A stretch of DNA of 64,000 nt from an uncultured Caldilineaceae bacterium (lineage in GTDB: Bacteria > Chloroflexota > Anaerolineae > Caldilineales > Caldilineaceae): NCBI GenBank assembly GCA_951812725.1, contig OX638330.1, positions 4,443,405-4,507,404 of the forward strand. Reading direction: 5' to 3'. Position 1 is the first letter of the stretch, and every line of letters begins with the position of its first letter. Both the position numbers and the translations under genes were made by a program. The notes under the pieces were generated by a model that did no database searches, was not told where the DNA came from, and saw only the letters and a list, made by a program, of their open reading frames with translations. Positions 26,217 to 36,600 of the stretch are shown here, piece after piece.

Positions 26217-27221
26217 TTACCACAGATCGGGGAAGTTGTCGACGTTGTCTTTGGTGATCAGAACGGCGGGCGAAGTCTGCCAGAAGATCACCGGGCGATT
26301 CTCGGCGAGATCTCTGGCGGACTGGATGATCTTGACGGCGATGAACGAGGCGTCGTTGAGGACGGTGCCCCACATGGTGCCGTCGCGAATGGCATCGTAC
26401 ACTTCCGCGGCGCCGCCATCAACGCCAAGCACTTTGATGGTGTCTTCCAGACCGGCCTCTGCGATGGCCCGGACTGCGCCAAGGCACATATCATCGTTGT
26501 GGCAGTAGACCATGTGGATCTGGTCGGGGTAGGCGGTCAGGTAGTTTTCCATAACGGTGCGCGCTTCTTCGCGGTTCCACATGCCGGTGTCGACGGCGAC
26601 GAGTTCTCTGCCGGGGCAGTTCTCGGCGACGTATTCACGGGCGGAGGAGCGCTGCGGCACGAGGCCATGGCCGGTGGCCCCTTCGATGATGACCCAACCC
26701 TGACCGTCTTCCAGGGCCTGGCATACGGCCATGCCGGCCGTCTTGCCTTCTGCCCAGCCGGACGAGCCGATCATCGTGTTGACGTAGCCCAAGCCCTCTT
26801 CGTCAAGGTCGGCGCCTTCGGCGATCACGGGGATGCCGGCTTCCTGCGCTTCGCGGAGGGCGTCGTTGAGCGCGGAGGTGTCATAGGGAACCAGGGCGAT
26901 CACGTCGTACTGCTTGGTTATGCAGTCTTCGATCAGGCGGATCTCGTTGGGTATGTCGCCCTGGGTGTCGTAGACGTCGTATGTGAAGCCGAATACGTTG
27001 GCTTCCTTCTCGGCTAGCGTGACCTTGGCGGTCGAGTAGGGATGGCCGAGTTCAATGATGTGGCAGATGCGCAGGTCTTGCGCCAGAGGCCAGTCTTCGG
27101 CTTCGGTCTGCACCGGCGCGGCTCCGTCTGCCGTCACCACCTGCCCATCAGGCATTACGCAGGCCGTTAACGCGAATGCGAGTAACAGAACGACGATCCA
27201 GACTCCGAAATGCTTGCTCAT
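26217..27221 (-). CDS. Sugar ABC transporter substrate-binding lipoprotein (RbsB-like)
   Basis: The 334 residues start at ATG 27221, after GGAGAAGAGAG. A lipoprotein signal (VVLLLAFALTACVMPDG) is followed by a two-lobed periplasmic-binding-protein fold of the Peripla_BP_4 family: RICHIIELGHPYS, DVIALVPYDTSALNDAL, GWVIIEGATGHG, MVYCHNDDMCLGA and VLGVDGG. It would bind a sugar or sugar-like solute outside the membrane and deliver it to the permeases. Ligand unknown. Confidence 0.9.
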   Translation of the reverse strand: MSKHFGVWIVVLLLAFALTACVMPDGQVVTADGAAPVQTEAEDWPLAQDLRICHIIELGHPYSTAKVTLAEKEANVFGFTYDVYDTQGDIPNEIRLIEDCITKQYDVIALVPYDTSALNDALREAQEAGIPVIAEGADLDEEGLGYVNTMIGSSGWAEGKTAGMAVCQALEDGQGWVIIEGATGHGLVPQRSSAREYVAENCPGRELVAVDTGMWNREEARTVMENYLTAYPDQIHMVYCHNDDMCLGAVRAIAEAGLEDTIKVLGVDGGAAEVYDAIRDGTMWGTVLNDASFIAVKIIQSARDLAENRPVIFWQTSPAVLITKDNVDNFPDLW

Positions 27222-27403
27222 CTCTCTTCTCCTTTGTTTTGATGAGACTGTCCCGCGGTTCGACTCCTCATTTGAGGCGCGGGAGGGACTCCTCCTTCCA
27301 GACCGGCTCTCCATGTTCTCGATAGGCTCTCCTTTCACCTAGAGGCTGACAGTGGCTTGCGCGGCCCAGTTTCAGGGCGATGCAAGAGCCCAGGCCGCAG
27401 CGG

Positions 27404-28438
27404 TCAGGCCGATCGGCGTTTGCGATTCATGTAGACATCTGAAACGACAACGGAAACCAGGATGGCGCCCTGGATCACCCATTGCCAGTAGGCGCTGACG
27501 CCGAGAAGGTTGAGCGAGTTGCGGACTACGCCGAGGAGCAGGACACCGGCGACGGCGCCGAGGACGTTGCCTACCCCTCCAAAAAGAGATGTGCCGCCGA
27601 TAACGGTGGCGGAGATTGCAAAGAGGGCTGTGTCTCTGCCCACGCCTGGATTTGCGCTTACGGCACGTGATGCCAGCAGCACGCCGGCGATTCCGCTGCA
27701 AAGGCCGGCTACGACGAAGGCGAGCGCGAACAGAGACTTCACGTTGAGGCCGGCGCGGTGCGAGGCGTCCGAATTGCCGCCGATGGCGTACCAGTAGGTG
27801 CCCAGGCTAGTCTGGGTCATGATCAGATGGGCGATGATGCCGATACCGAAAAAGGCGAGGGCGGGGAACTCGAAGATCCACAGCTTGGCGGACCCCATCC
27901 AGCCGAATCCCTCTGCATGGCCGTAGATCGTGGTTTCGTCGGTGATGATGAATGTCAGTCCTTTTACCGCGACCATGGTCGAGAGCGTGGCGATGAAGAA
28001 ATTGACTTTCATTCTGGTTACGACGAAGCCGTTGACAATCCCCACGCCGGCTCCGGCGAGAATGCCCAGCAGAGCTGCCAAGGGAACGCCCAGGTCCTGG
28101 GCCAGAGCGAAGACCACGCCTCCAAGGGCCAGGGTGGCGCCGACACCGAGGTCGATTCCCCAAGCGATCATGAGGATGGTCAGGCCGATGGAAATGATGC
28201 CGTCGATCGAGAACTGCGTTGTCATCTGGGTGATGTTGCGTTCGGTGGCGAAGAAGGGGACGAACAGGACGGCGTAGGTGAGGGCAATGCCGAGGAGGAC
28301 GAAGGCGCGGTACTCGATGAGCCACTGAAGGATTTCGCCCCGTCTGCGCGGCAGCCATCTTGCGGGCCCCTGGGTTGGCTCTTCGACCGGCCCGGATTCG
28401 ACTGTCGTTTGATCTTCCGGCGTTAGATTTTCGGCCAT
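27404..28438 (-). CDS. Sugar ABC transporter permease (RbsC-like)
   Basis: The 344 residues have about nine hydrophobic segments and the BPD_transp_2 signature region (GIDLGVGATLALGGVVFALA, and SLFGGVGNVLGAVAGVLLLG near the C-terminus). It starts at ATG 28438 with GAGG upstream. It probably forms a heterodimeric pore with the permease encoded just upstream. Acts in the cytoplasmic membrane. Confidence 0.9.
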   Translation of the reverse strand: MAENLTPEDQTTVESGPVEEPTQGPARWLPRRRGEILQWLIEYRAFVLLGIALTYAVLFVPFFATERNITQMTTQFSIDGIISIGLTILMIAWGIDLGVGATLALGGVVFALAQDLGVPLAALLGILAGAGVGIVNGFVVTRMKVNFFIATLSTMVAVKGLTFIITDETTIYGHAEGFGWMGSAKLWIFEFPALAFFGIGIIAHLIMTQTSLGTYWYAIGGNSDASHRAGLNVKSLFALAFVVAGLCSGIAGVLLASRAVSANPGVGRDTALFAISATVIGGTSLFGGVGNVLGAVAGVLLLGVVRNSLNLLGVSAYWQWVIQGAILVSVVVSDVYMNRKRRSA

Positions 28439-28532
28439 GTAAGACCTCGTGCGTTCGCGGCAGATTGGTCAAAAGGGCAGACGTTCTTGAACTGCGGCAA
28501 ACAGTTACTCGCCACAATACGGTTGCACATGA

Positions 28533-29549
28533 TCACTGGGGCGCGGTTTCGGTCGTCTGCTCCCTGCCCATGACCTGGATAGCGACCAAGCCGGCGGTTA
28601 CGACTCCCTGGACAACCAGCTGTGTCGCCGGTTCGAATCCGAGAATGGTAAGGGAGTTGTTCAGCAAGGCGACGAGGATGGCGCCCCAAACGCCGCGGGC
28701 CACGCTGCCTCGGCCGCCGAAGATGTAGTTTCCGCCCAGGACGGAGGCGGTGATGGCGTGAAACTCGTAGTTGAGCCCGATGAAATAGTGGCCGGAGCCG
28801 GCGCGGGCGCTGACGACCATGGCGGCGACCGCGGAACAGAGACCGGTGGCGATATACATGAGCGTCCGGTACAGGGGAACACGCACACCGGCGAGGTTGG
28901 CGGCCTCTTCATCGCCGCCGATGGCGTACACTCTGGCGCCGAGTGACGTTTCTGACAGTATCAGGTGCATGACCAGGGCAAGGCCGAGGAAGATGATTGT
29001 AGGTACCGCGAACGGACCTATGAAGCCATCGGCAATCAGTAGGAATGGGCTGTTGCGGGGCACTCGGTAGTAGTAGCCGCCAGCGCTGAGGAGGGCGATT
29101 CCCTGAAAGATGGTCATGGTGCCGAGGGTGGTAAGCATGGGATTGGCTTTGAGCCTGCCGACCAGAAAGCCGTTGAAGATGCCGGTTGCCAGTCCGATGG
29201 CGAGGCCGAAGATGCAGGTGGTGGCGATGCCGGCGCCGCCCTCGAGCATGGCGACCATGGTCACGCTGATCAGCGACACGATTGCGCCGACGGAGAGGTC
29301 GAAACTGCCGCTGATCATCATCCAGCAGACGCCGACGGTGACGATGCCGTTGATTGACGACTGGCGGAGTACGTTGATCAGATTGCGGGTTGTGAGGAAG
29401 CGGGGGTTGAGGAAACCCATCAGCACGACGAGGGCGACGGTGAGGACGACTTGCGGCTCCCGCAACAGGAAGCCGCCGAGAGCATTGAGCCGGCCGCGGC
29501 TGCGCAATCTGCCTGGTATGGAGGCTAGTGTAAAGGAAGAGAAGATCAT
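28533..29549 (-). CDS. Sugar ABC transporter permease (RbsC-like), first gene of operon
   Basis: The 338 residues form a BPD_transp_2 permease: SGSFDLSVGAIVSLISVTMV, IFNGFLVGRLKANPMLTTLG, and GGRGSVARGVWGAILVALLN. The substrate-contact region GSFDLSVG is typical of ribose/autoinducer-type permeases. It is the promoter-proximal gene; a TTGACA/TATGAT promoter lies 270 bases upstream. The ribosome site before ATG 29549 is weak. Confidence 0.9.
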   Translation of the reverse strand: MIFSSFTLASIPGRLRSRGRLNALGGFLLREPQVVLTVALVVLMGFLNPRFLTTRNLINVLRQSSINGIVTVGVCWMMISGSFDLSVGAIVSLISVTMVAMLEGGAGIATTCIFGLAIGLATGIFNGFLVGRLKANPMLTTLGTMTIFQGIALLSAGGYYYRVPRNSPFLLIADGFIGPFAVPTIIFLGLALVMHLILSETSLGARVYAIGGDEEAANLAGVRVPLYRTLMYIATGLCSAVAAMVVSARAGSGHYFIGLNYEFHAITASVLGGNYIFGGRGSVARGVWGAILVALLNNSLTILGFEPATQLVVQGVVTAGLVAIQVMGREQTTETAPQ

Positions 29550-29819
29550 GGACAGTTTGCTGCGATTGGCTGGCGGGTGAAGGCTTTTTCTCCGCCGCGG
29601 TCGCCGGACCTCGGCATGGGCAGGAAATTTTGTCCTGACTCGAGTGGCGGGTGGTTAGCAGTTTCTGGCCACATTCCACTGTCCGCTGGCGGCACAGGTT
29701 GCAAGCGTGTGATGCGCCTTATGTTTATCTGAGGAATCCAATGCGGTGTGCTGGGTTAGCCCTTGGGCAGGCTTTGGACTGAACGTTCTGTGGAAAAAGA
29801 CGGCTGCCTCTCTCAGGGG

Positions 29820-29848
29820 ATCATAAAGAAAATGGCATTATGTGTCAA
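29820..29848 (-). promoter_or_regulatory. Sigma70-type promoter of the sugar ABC operon
   Basis: On the minus strand TTGACA (29848-29843) is separated by exactly 17 bases from TATGAT (29825-29820). It points toward the permease gene at 29549, leaving a leader of about 260 nucleotides in which I recognise no riboswitch. Confidence 0.65.
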
Positions 29849-29891
29849 GGTCGTTTCGGGGGTTGGGGACGGCCTGGTTCTTTGATCCACG

Positions 29892-30238
29892 GTAACTACT
29901 TAGCCACAGTAGTTGACCAGCCAGTCATCGTTGGAACCATTCAGGCTCTTGGTGACGCTACTGGTATACAGCCGCCGCCATGCTCGCCAGCCGACACGTT
30001 GCGAAGAAGGCACACGGTCGGTGAGGCATGTTTTTGTAGGGGGGCGTTGCGGGGGCGCAGCCCCTGCACAAGGGAGGGCCGAAGGCCCGACCGCCCAGAA
30101 CTGCAGTGGTCAGTGATCAGTGGTCAGTGGTCAGAGACTGCGGCGATTGATTGAGGATTGGTGTGGAGAGAAATGAGGAGAGAGTCACCTGCACTCGCCT
30201 CATTCAGGTTCGCAAATCAGTTGTGGCTGAGTAGTTAC
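29892..30238 (+). mobile_element. TIR element, both ends present (347 bp)
   Basis: The left end GTAACTACTTAGCCACAG and the right end CTGTGGCTAAGTAGTTAC-like sequence (TTGTGGCTGAGTAGTTAC, ending 30238) are imperfect inverted repeats. It contains the GC-rich palindromic module (30035-30095), a GTCAGTGG tract and the CATTCAGGTTCGCAAATCAG segment. No coding sequence is present, so it is non-autonomous. A target duplication is not evident here. Confidence 0.7.
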
Positions 30239-30264
30239 CTTTTCTTTTATTATGGGTGGCGAGT

Positions 30265-30582
30265 TTATGGTGTGTCGGAAGTTGTCATCGTTTTGCGCAG
30301 TCGGAAGATCAACCAGGGAGTCAGCAGCGCGAGAGGCAGTCGCCACAGTTCCTCAATGGAAAATCTGGTCAAGAGAGGTCCTGGCACGTCCGTTTGCAGG
30401 TCAGACAGACTCTGACCGAACAAAACTGGTGCATTGGCATACACGATATAAATCGCAAGCGCGATCAGCAGGTATCGTATTTTTCGTCTCTGAACGCTGG
30501 CAAGGACTGCCAACGATGTACATATTGACAATGGGGAGGGCGATTCCCACGAGAGTTTCGCAGCGAGCGCGGGAAAGATCAT
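30265..30582 (-). CDS. Small membrane protein, unknown
   Basis: The 105-residue frame from ATG 30582 has a hydrophobic stretch YLLIALAIYIVYANAPVLF (36-54) and a second near the C-terminus (LPLALLTPWLIF). No family recognised; the N-terminus looks unnatural, so it may be a truncated gene. It lies between a TIR element and a terminator. Confidence 0.35.
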   Translation of the reverse strand: MIFPALAAKLSWESPSPLSICTSLAVLASVQRRKIRYLLIALAIYIVYANAPVLFGQSLSDLQTDVPGPLLTRFSIEELWRLPLALLTPWLIFRLRKTMTTSDTP

Positions 30583-30612
30583 GTGGGTTGCCTAATTTGT
30601 TTCATAACATAC

Positions 30613-30648
30613 AAAGGTCGGAACGGATAAGCCCCGTTCCGACCTTTT
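30613..30648. terminator. Bidirectional rho-independent terminator
   Basis: AAAGGTCGGAACGG pairs with CCGTTCCGACCTTT across a short loop, with A/T-rich ends on both sides. It lies 34 bases past the stop of the giant LRR gene (minus strand) and probably ends its transcript. Confidence 0.75.
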
Positions 30649-30681
30649 GATACACAGCACCGGCTATCGCCCCGCCGCCGT

Positions 30682-33600
30682 TTATGTGGCGCAGGGCGGC
30701 AGATTCAACTGATCCAGGTCATTGTCCTGGACATCTTGCAAAGACGCGGGTACACAACCGGTCAAATTGTTGTGCGAAATCTTCAGTTCTGTCAGGTTGG
30801 TGAGGTTGCCCAGTTCGGACGGGATCGGTCCACTCAACTGATTGTTTGAAAGCTGCAGTGAGGTCAGATTGGCGAGGTTACCCAGTTCGGACGGGATAGC
30901 CCCGCTCAACTCGTTACCATATAGCCACAGCACTGTCAGGTTGGTGAGGTTGCCCAGCTCAGACGGGATCGGTCCGCTCAACTCGTTATAATATAGAAAC
31001 AGCCATGTCAGGTTGGTGAGGTTGCCCAGCTCAGACGGGATCGGTCCGCTCAACTTGTTTTCTTCAAGATGAAGTATTTTCAGGTTGGCGAGGTTGCCCA
31101 GCTCAGACGGGATCGGTCCGCTCAACTCGTTTTCTTCGAGATGCAGCCATGTCAGGTTGGCGAGCTTGCCCAGCTCAGACGGGATCGGTCCGCTCAAATT
31201 GTTTTCTTCGAGACGCAGTTCTGTCAGGTTGGCGAGGTTGCCCAGCTCAGACGGAATCGTGCCGCTCAAATTGTTTTCTTCGAGACGCAGTTCTGTCAGG
31301 TTGGCGAGGTTGCCCAGCTCAGACGGGATCGGTCCGCTCAAATTATTTTCTTCGAGACGCAGTTCTGTCAGGTTGGCGAGGTTGCCCAGTTCTGACGGAA
31401 TCGTGCCGCTCAAATTGTTTTCTTCGAGACGCAGTTCTGTCAGGTTGGCGAGGTTGCCCAGTTCTGACGGAATCGTGCCGCTCACCTCGTTAAGCTCGAT
31501 TTTCAATTTGGTGACGCGTCCGTAGGCGTCGGTAGTGACACCGTACCACGCGCCAATCGGCCGGTCGCTCAGCCAGTTTGTTTTGTCCGTCCAGCCGGCG
31601 CCGTTGGTGGCATTATAGAAGGCCACGAGCGCGTCCCTGTCCGCCTGTGCCTGGGCGGAACAGGACGGCAGGCCAAGTTGGTTCAGGTCATTGTCCTGGA
31701 CATTTTGCAATGTATCGGGTACACATCCGGTCAGCTGGTTGTCTGCGAGATGGAGATATGTCAGGTTGACGAGGTCGCCCAGTTCGGTCGGAATCGGTCC
31801 GCTCAACCGGTTCTGCGTTAAGTCCAGTTCGGTGACGCGTCCGTTGGCGTCGCTAGTGACACCGTACCATTCACCTAGCGGCCGGTCGCTCAGCCAGTTG
31901 TCGTTCCGGGTCCAGCTGGCGCCGTTGGTGGCATTATAGAGGACCACGAGCACGTCCCTGTCCACCAGTGCCTGTGCGGAACAGAAATGCAGGCCAATCC
32001 GGTCGAGGTCGTTGTATGGGAGGTTTCGCCAGCTTGCGGGTATACATCCAGTCAACTGATTGCCATATAGCCGCAGGTATGTCAGGTTGGCGAGGTTGCC
32101 CAGTTCGGACGGAATCTCCCCGCTCAACTGGTTGTGTGAGAGACCCAGGGTTGTCAGATTGGTGAGGTTGCCCAGTTCGGACGGGATCGTCCCGCTCAAC
32201 TGGTTGGCTGAGAGATACAGCCTTGTCAGGTAGCCGAGGTTGCCAAGCCAGGACGGGATGCCCCCGTCCAGCTGATTCGAGCTGAGGTTCAGCTCTGTCA
32301 GGTTGGTGAGGTTGCCCAGCTCGGACGGAATCGAACCGCTCAACTCGTTGGCTGAGAGTGACAGTTCTTTCAGGTTGGCGAGGTTGCCCAGTTCGGACGG
32401 AATCGAACCGCTCAACTCGTTGCTTGAGAGCCACAGCCATGTCAGGTTAGAGAGGTTGCCCAGTTCTGACGGAATCGTGCCGCTCAACTGATTGGCTGAG
32501 AGTGACAGGATTGTCAGGTTGGCGAGGTTGCCAAGCCAGGACGGGATCGACCCGCTCAACCGGTTGATCCCGAGACCCAGGTGTTCCAGATCGGCGAGGT
32601 TGCCCAGTTCCGGCGGGATCGACCCACTAAAACCGTTACCATATAACCCCAGCGCCGTCAGGTTGGCGAGGTTGCCCAGTTCTGACGGAATCGTGCCGCT
32701 CAGCCCATTGATTGAGAGAAAGAGCTTTGTCAGGTTGGCGAGGTTGCCCAGTTCCGGCGGGATCGATCCGCTCAACCGGTTTCCCGTTAAGTCCAGTTCG
32801 GTGACGCGTCCGTAGGCGTCGGTAGTGACACCATGCCACTCGCCAAGCGGCCGGTCGCTCAGCCAGTTTGTTTTGCGCGTCCAGCTGGCGCCATTGGTGG
32901 CATTATAGAGGGCCACGAGCACGTCCCTGTCCACCAGTGCCTGGGTGGAACAGAACGGCAGGCCAAGTTGGTTCAGGTCATTGTTCTGGACATTTTGCAA
33001 TGTCGCGGGTACACATCCAGTCAGCTGGTTGTCTGCGAGATAGAAATATGTCAGGTTGACGAGGTTGCCCAATTCGGACGGGATTGCACCGCTCAACTGG
33101 TTGGCTGAGAGCCACAGATGTGTCAGGTTGGTGAGGTTGCCCAGTTCGGACGGAATCGTTCCACTCAACTGATTCGAATAGAGCCGCAGTTCTTTCAGGT
33201 TGGAGAGGTTGCCCAGTTCTGACGGGATTGCACCGCTCAACTGATTGTCTGCGAGAACCAGGATTGTCAGGTGGGCGAGGTTGCCCAGCCAGGACGGGAT
33301 CGACCCGCGCAGCTGATTGTCTGCGAGACCCAGGATTGTCAGGTTGGCAAGATTGCCCAGTTCGGACGGAATCGTTCCACTCAACCGATTGAAAGAGAGC
33401 TCCAGGACTGTCAGGTTGGCGAGGTTGCCCAGTTCGGGCGGAATCTCCCCGCTCATCTGATTGAAAGAGAGATCCAGTAGTGTCAAGTTGGAGAGGTTGC
33501 GCAGTTCTGACGGAATCGAACCACTCAACTGATTGATTGAGAGATACAGGATTGTCAGGTTGGCGAGGTTGCCCAGTTCCGGCGGGATCGACCCACTCAA

Positions 33601-36600
33601 CCTGTTGCCATATAGCCGCAAATCCGTCAGGTTGGCGAGGTTGCCCAGTTCGGACGGGATGGCACCGCTCAACCCGTTATGCGTTAAGTCCAGTCCGGTG
33701 ACGCGTCCGTAGGCGTCGGTAGTGACACCGTACCATTCACCTGGCGGCCGGTCGCTCAGCCAGTTTGTTTTGTCCGTCCAGCCGGCGCCATTGGTGGCAT
33801 TATAGAGGGCCACGAGCACGTCCCTGTCCACCAGTGCCTGGGCGGAACAGAACGGCAATCCAAGTTGGTTCTGGACATTTTGCAATGTCGCGGGTACACA
33901 TCCGGTCAGCAGGTTGTCTGCGAGATAGAGATATATCAGGTTGGAGAGGTTGCCCAGTTCGGACGGAATCTCCCCGCTCAACTGATTTGCTGAGAGACTC
34001 AGTAGTGTCAGGTTGGCGAGGTTGCCCAGTTCGGACGGAATCTCCCCGCTCAACTGGTTGTTTGAGAGATACAGCTCTGTCAGGTTGGCGAGGTTGCCCA
34101 GTTCGGACGGAATCTCCCCGCTCAACTGGTTGTCTGAGAGATACAGCTCTGTCAGGTTGGCGAGGTTGCCCAGTTCGGACGGGATCGAACCGTTCAACTG
34201 ATTGGCTGAGAGATACAGCCCTATCAGGTTGGCGAGGTTGCGCAGTTCGGACGGGATCGAACCGCTCAACTGGTTGGCTGAGAGCCCCAGTCTTGTCAGG
34301 TTGGCGAGGTTGCCCAGTTCGGATGGAATCGGCCCGCTCAACTGGTTGACTAAGAGATTCAGTGTTGTCAGGTTGGCGAGGTTGCCCAGTTCGGACGGGA
34401 TCGTGCCGCTCAACTGATTGTATGAGAGATACAGTGTTGTCAGGTTGGCGAGGCTGCCCAGTTCTGACGGGATCGTGCCGCTCAACTGATTGTATGAGAG
34501 ATACAGTGTTGTCAGGTTGGCGAGGTTGCCCAGTTCGGACGGAAGCGTGCCGCTCAACCGGTTTCCGAGGAGCTCGAGCCTTGTCACGCCCCCGTTACCA
34601 TTCGTGGTGACACCATGCCATTCACCTAGCGGCTTGTCGCTCAGCCAGTTGGTGTTGTCCGTCCAGCTGGCGCCGTTGGTGGCATTATAGAGGGCCACGA
34701 GCACGTCCCTGTCCACCAGTGCCTGTGCGGAACAAAACGGCAATCCAAGTTGGTCCAGGTCATTGTCCCGGACATTTTGCAGAGCAGCGGGTATACATCC
34801 AGTCAACTGGTTGTCTGCGAGATAGAGATATGTCAGGTTGGCGAGGTTGCCCAGTTCTGACGGAATCGAACCGCTCAATTCGTTGTCATAGAGATCCAGT
34901 TCTGTCACGCGCCCGTTACCATTCGTTGTGACACCGTGCCACTCGCCAAGCGGCCGGTCGCTTAGCCAGTTGGTGCGGTTCGTCCAGCTGGCGCCATTGG
35001 TGGCATTATAGAGGGCCACGAGCACGGCCCTATCGGTTTGACAAAACGGCAATCCAAGTTGGTCCAGATCATTGTCCTGGACATTTTGCCAGCTTACGGG
35101 TACACATCCGGTCAGCAGGTTGTCTGAGAGACGGAGATATGTCAGGTTGACGAGGTTGCCCAGTTCGGATGGGATTGCACCGCTCAACTCGTTGTCTGAG
35201 AGACGGAGATATGTCAGGTTGACGAGGTTGCCCAGTTCGGATGGGATTGCACCGCTCAACTCGTTGTCTGAGAGACCCAGTTCTGTCAGGTTGCTGAGGT
35301 TGCCCAGTTCGGATGGGATTGCACCGCTCAACTGGTTGAATGAGAGACCCAGTACTGTCAGGTTGGCGAGGTTGCCCAGTTCTGACGGAATCTCCCCACT
35401 CAACTGATTGAAAGTGAGCCACAGTTCTTTCAGGTTGGCGAGGTTGCCCAGTTCGGACGGAATCTCCCCACTCAACTGGTTCGAGTAGAGCCACAGCTCT
35501 GTCAGGTTGGCGAGGTTGCCCAGTTCGGACGGAATCTCCCCACTCAACTGGTTCGAGTAGAGCCACAGCTCTGTCAGGTTGGCGAGGTTGCCCAGTTCTG
35601 ACGAGATCGCACCGCTCAACTGGTTGAATGAGAGATCCAGTTCTGTCACGCGCCCGTTACTATTCGTGGTGACACCGTGCCATTCACCTAACGGCCGGTC
35701 GCTCAGCCAGTTGGTGCTGTCCGTCCAGTTGGCGCCGTCTGTCGCATTATAAAGCGCAACCAACACTTCCCTGTCAGTGTGCGCTGGCGCCGCAGTTGCG
35801 GGCAGCGGCGTGGCGGAAGCATAGTCCGACCAGGCGCTCACCGCTTCGCCGGCTGCGTTTATGCCGCGGACGGCGTAGTAGTACTTCGTCCCGGCCGTAA
35901 CCTCCGTGTGCGTGTAGGTCGTGCCTGTCAGGCTGTCGCCCCCGATCTGTTGCCAGCCGATATCCGCATCCCACCAGTTGAACAGCTCGTAACGCACAGC
36001 GCCCGCTACCGCCATCCAACTCAGTTCGACCGCACCCGCCGCACCCGTCGCCGTCACCGTCGACGGCAAAGACGACCCCGAAGCTGCGGTTGGCGTAGAT
36101 GTCGCAGTTGTCGAAGTTGCCGCCGTTGCGGTTGGCGTAGGCGTCGCAGTGGCCGCAGTTGCGGGCAGCGGCGTGGCGGAAGCATGGTCCGACCAGGCAC
36201 TCACCGCTTCGCCGGCTGCGTCCATGCCGCGGACGGCGTAGTAGTACTTCGTCCCGGCCGTAACCTCCGTGTGCGTGTAGGTCGTGCCTGTCAGGCTGTC
36301 GCCCCCGATCTGTTGCCAGCCGATATCCGCATCCCACCAGGTGAACAGCTCGTAACGCACAGCGCCCGCTACCACCGTCCAACTCAGCTCGACCGCACCC
36401 GCCGCACCCGTCGCCGTCACCGTCGACGGCAAAGACGACCCCGAAGCTGCAGTTGGCGTAGGTGTCGCAGTTGTCGCAGTTGCCGCCGTTGCGGTTGGCG
36501 TAGGTGTCGCAGTTGTCTCAGTTGCCGAAGCTGCGGTTGGCGTAGGCGTCGCAGTTGCGGTTGGCGTAGGCGTCGCAGTTGTCTCAGTTGCCGCAGCTGC

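Noticed and set aside
29884..30246. Target-site duplication around the TIR element at 29892
   Set aside because: The flanking eight bases differ (GATCCACG and CTTTTCTT), so no duplication can be claimed for this copy.
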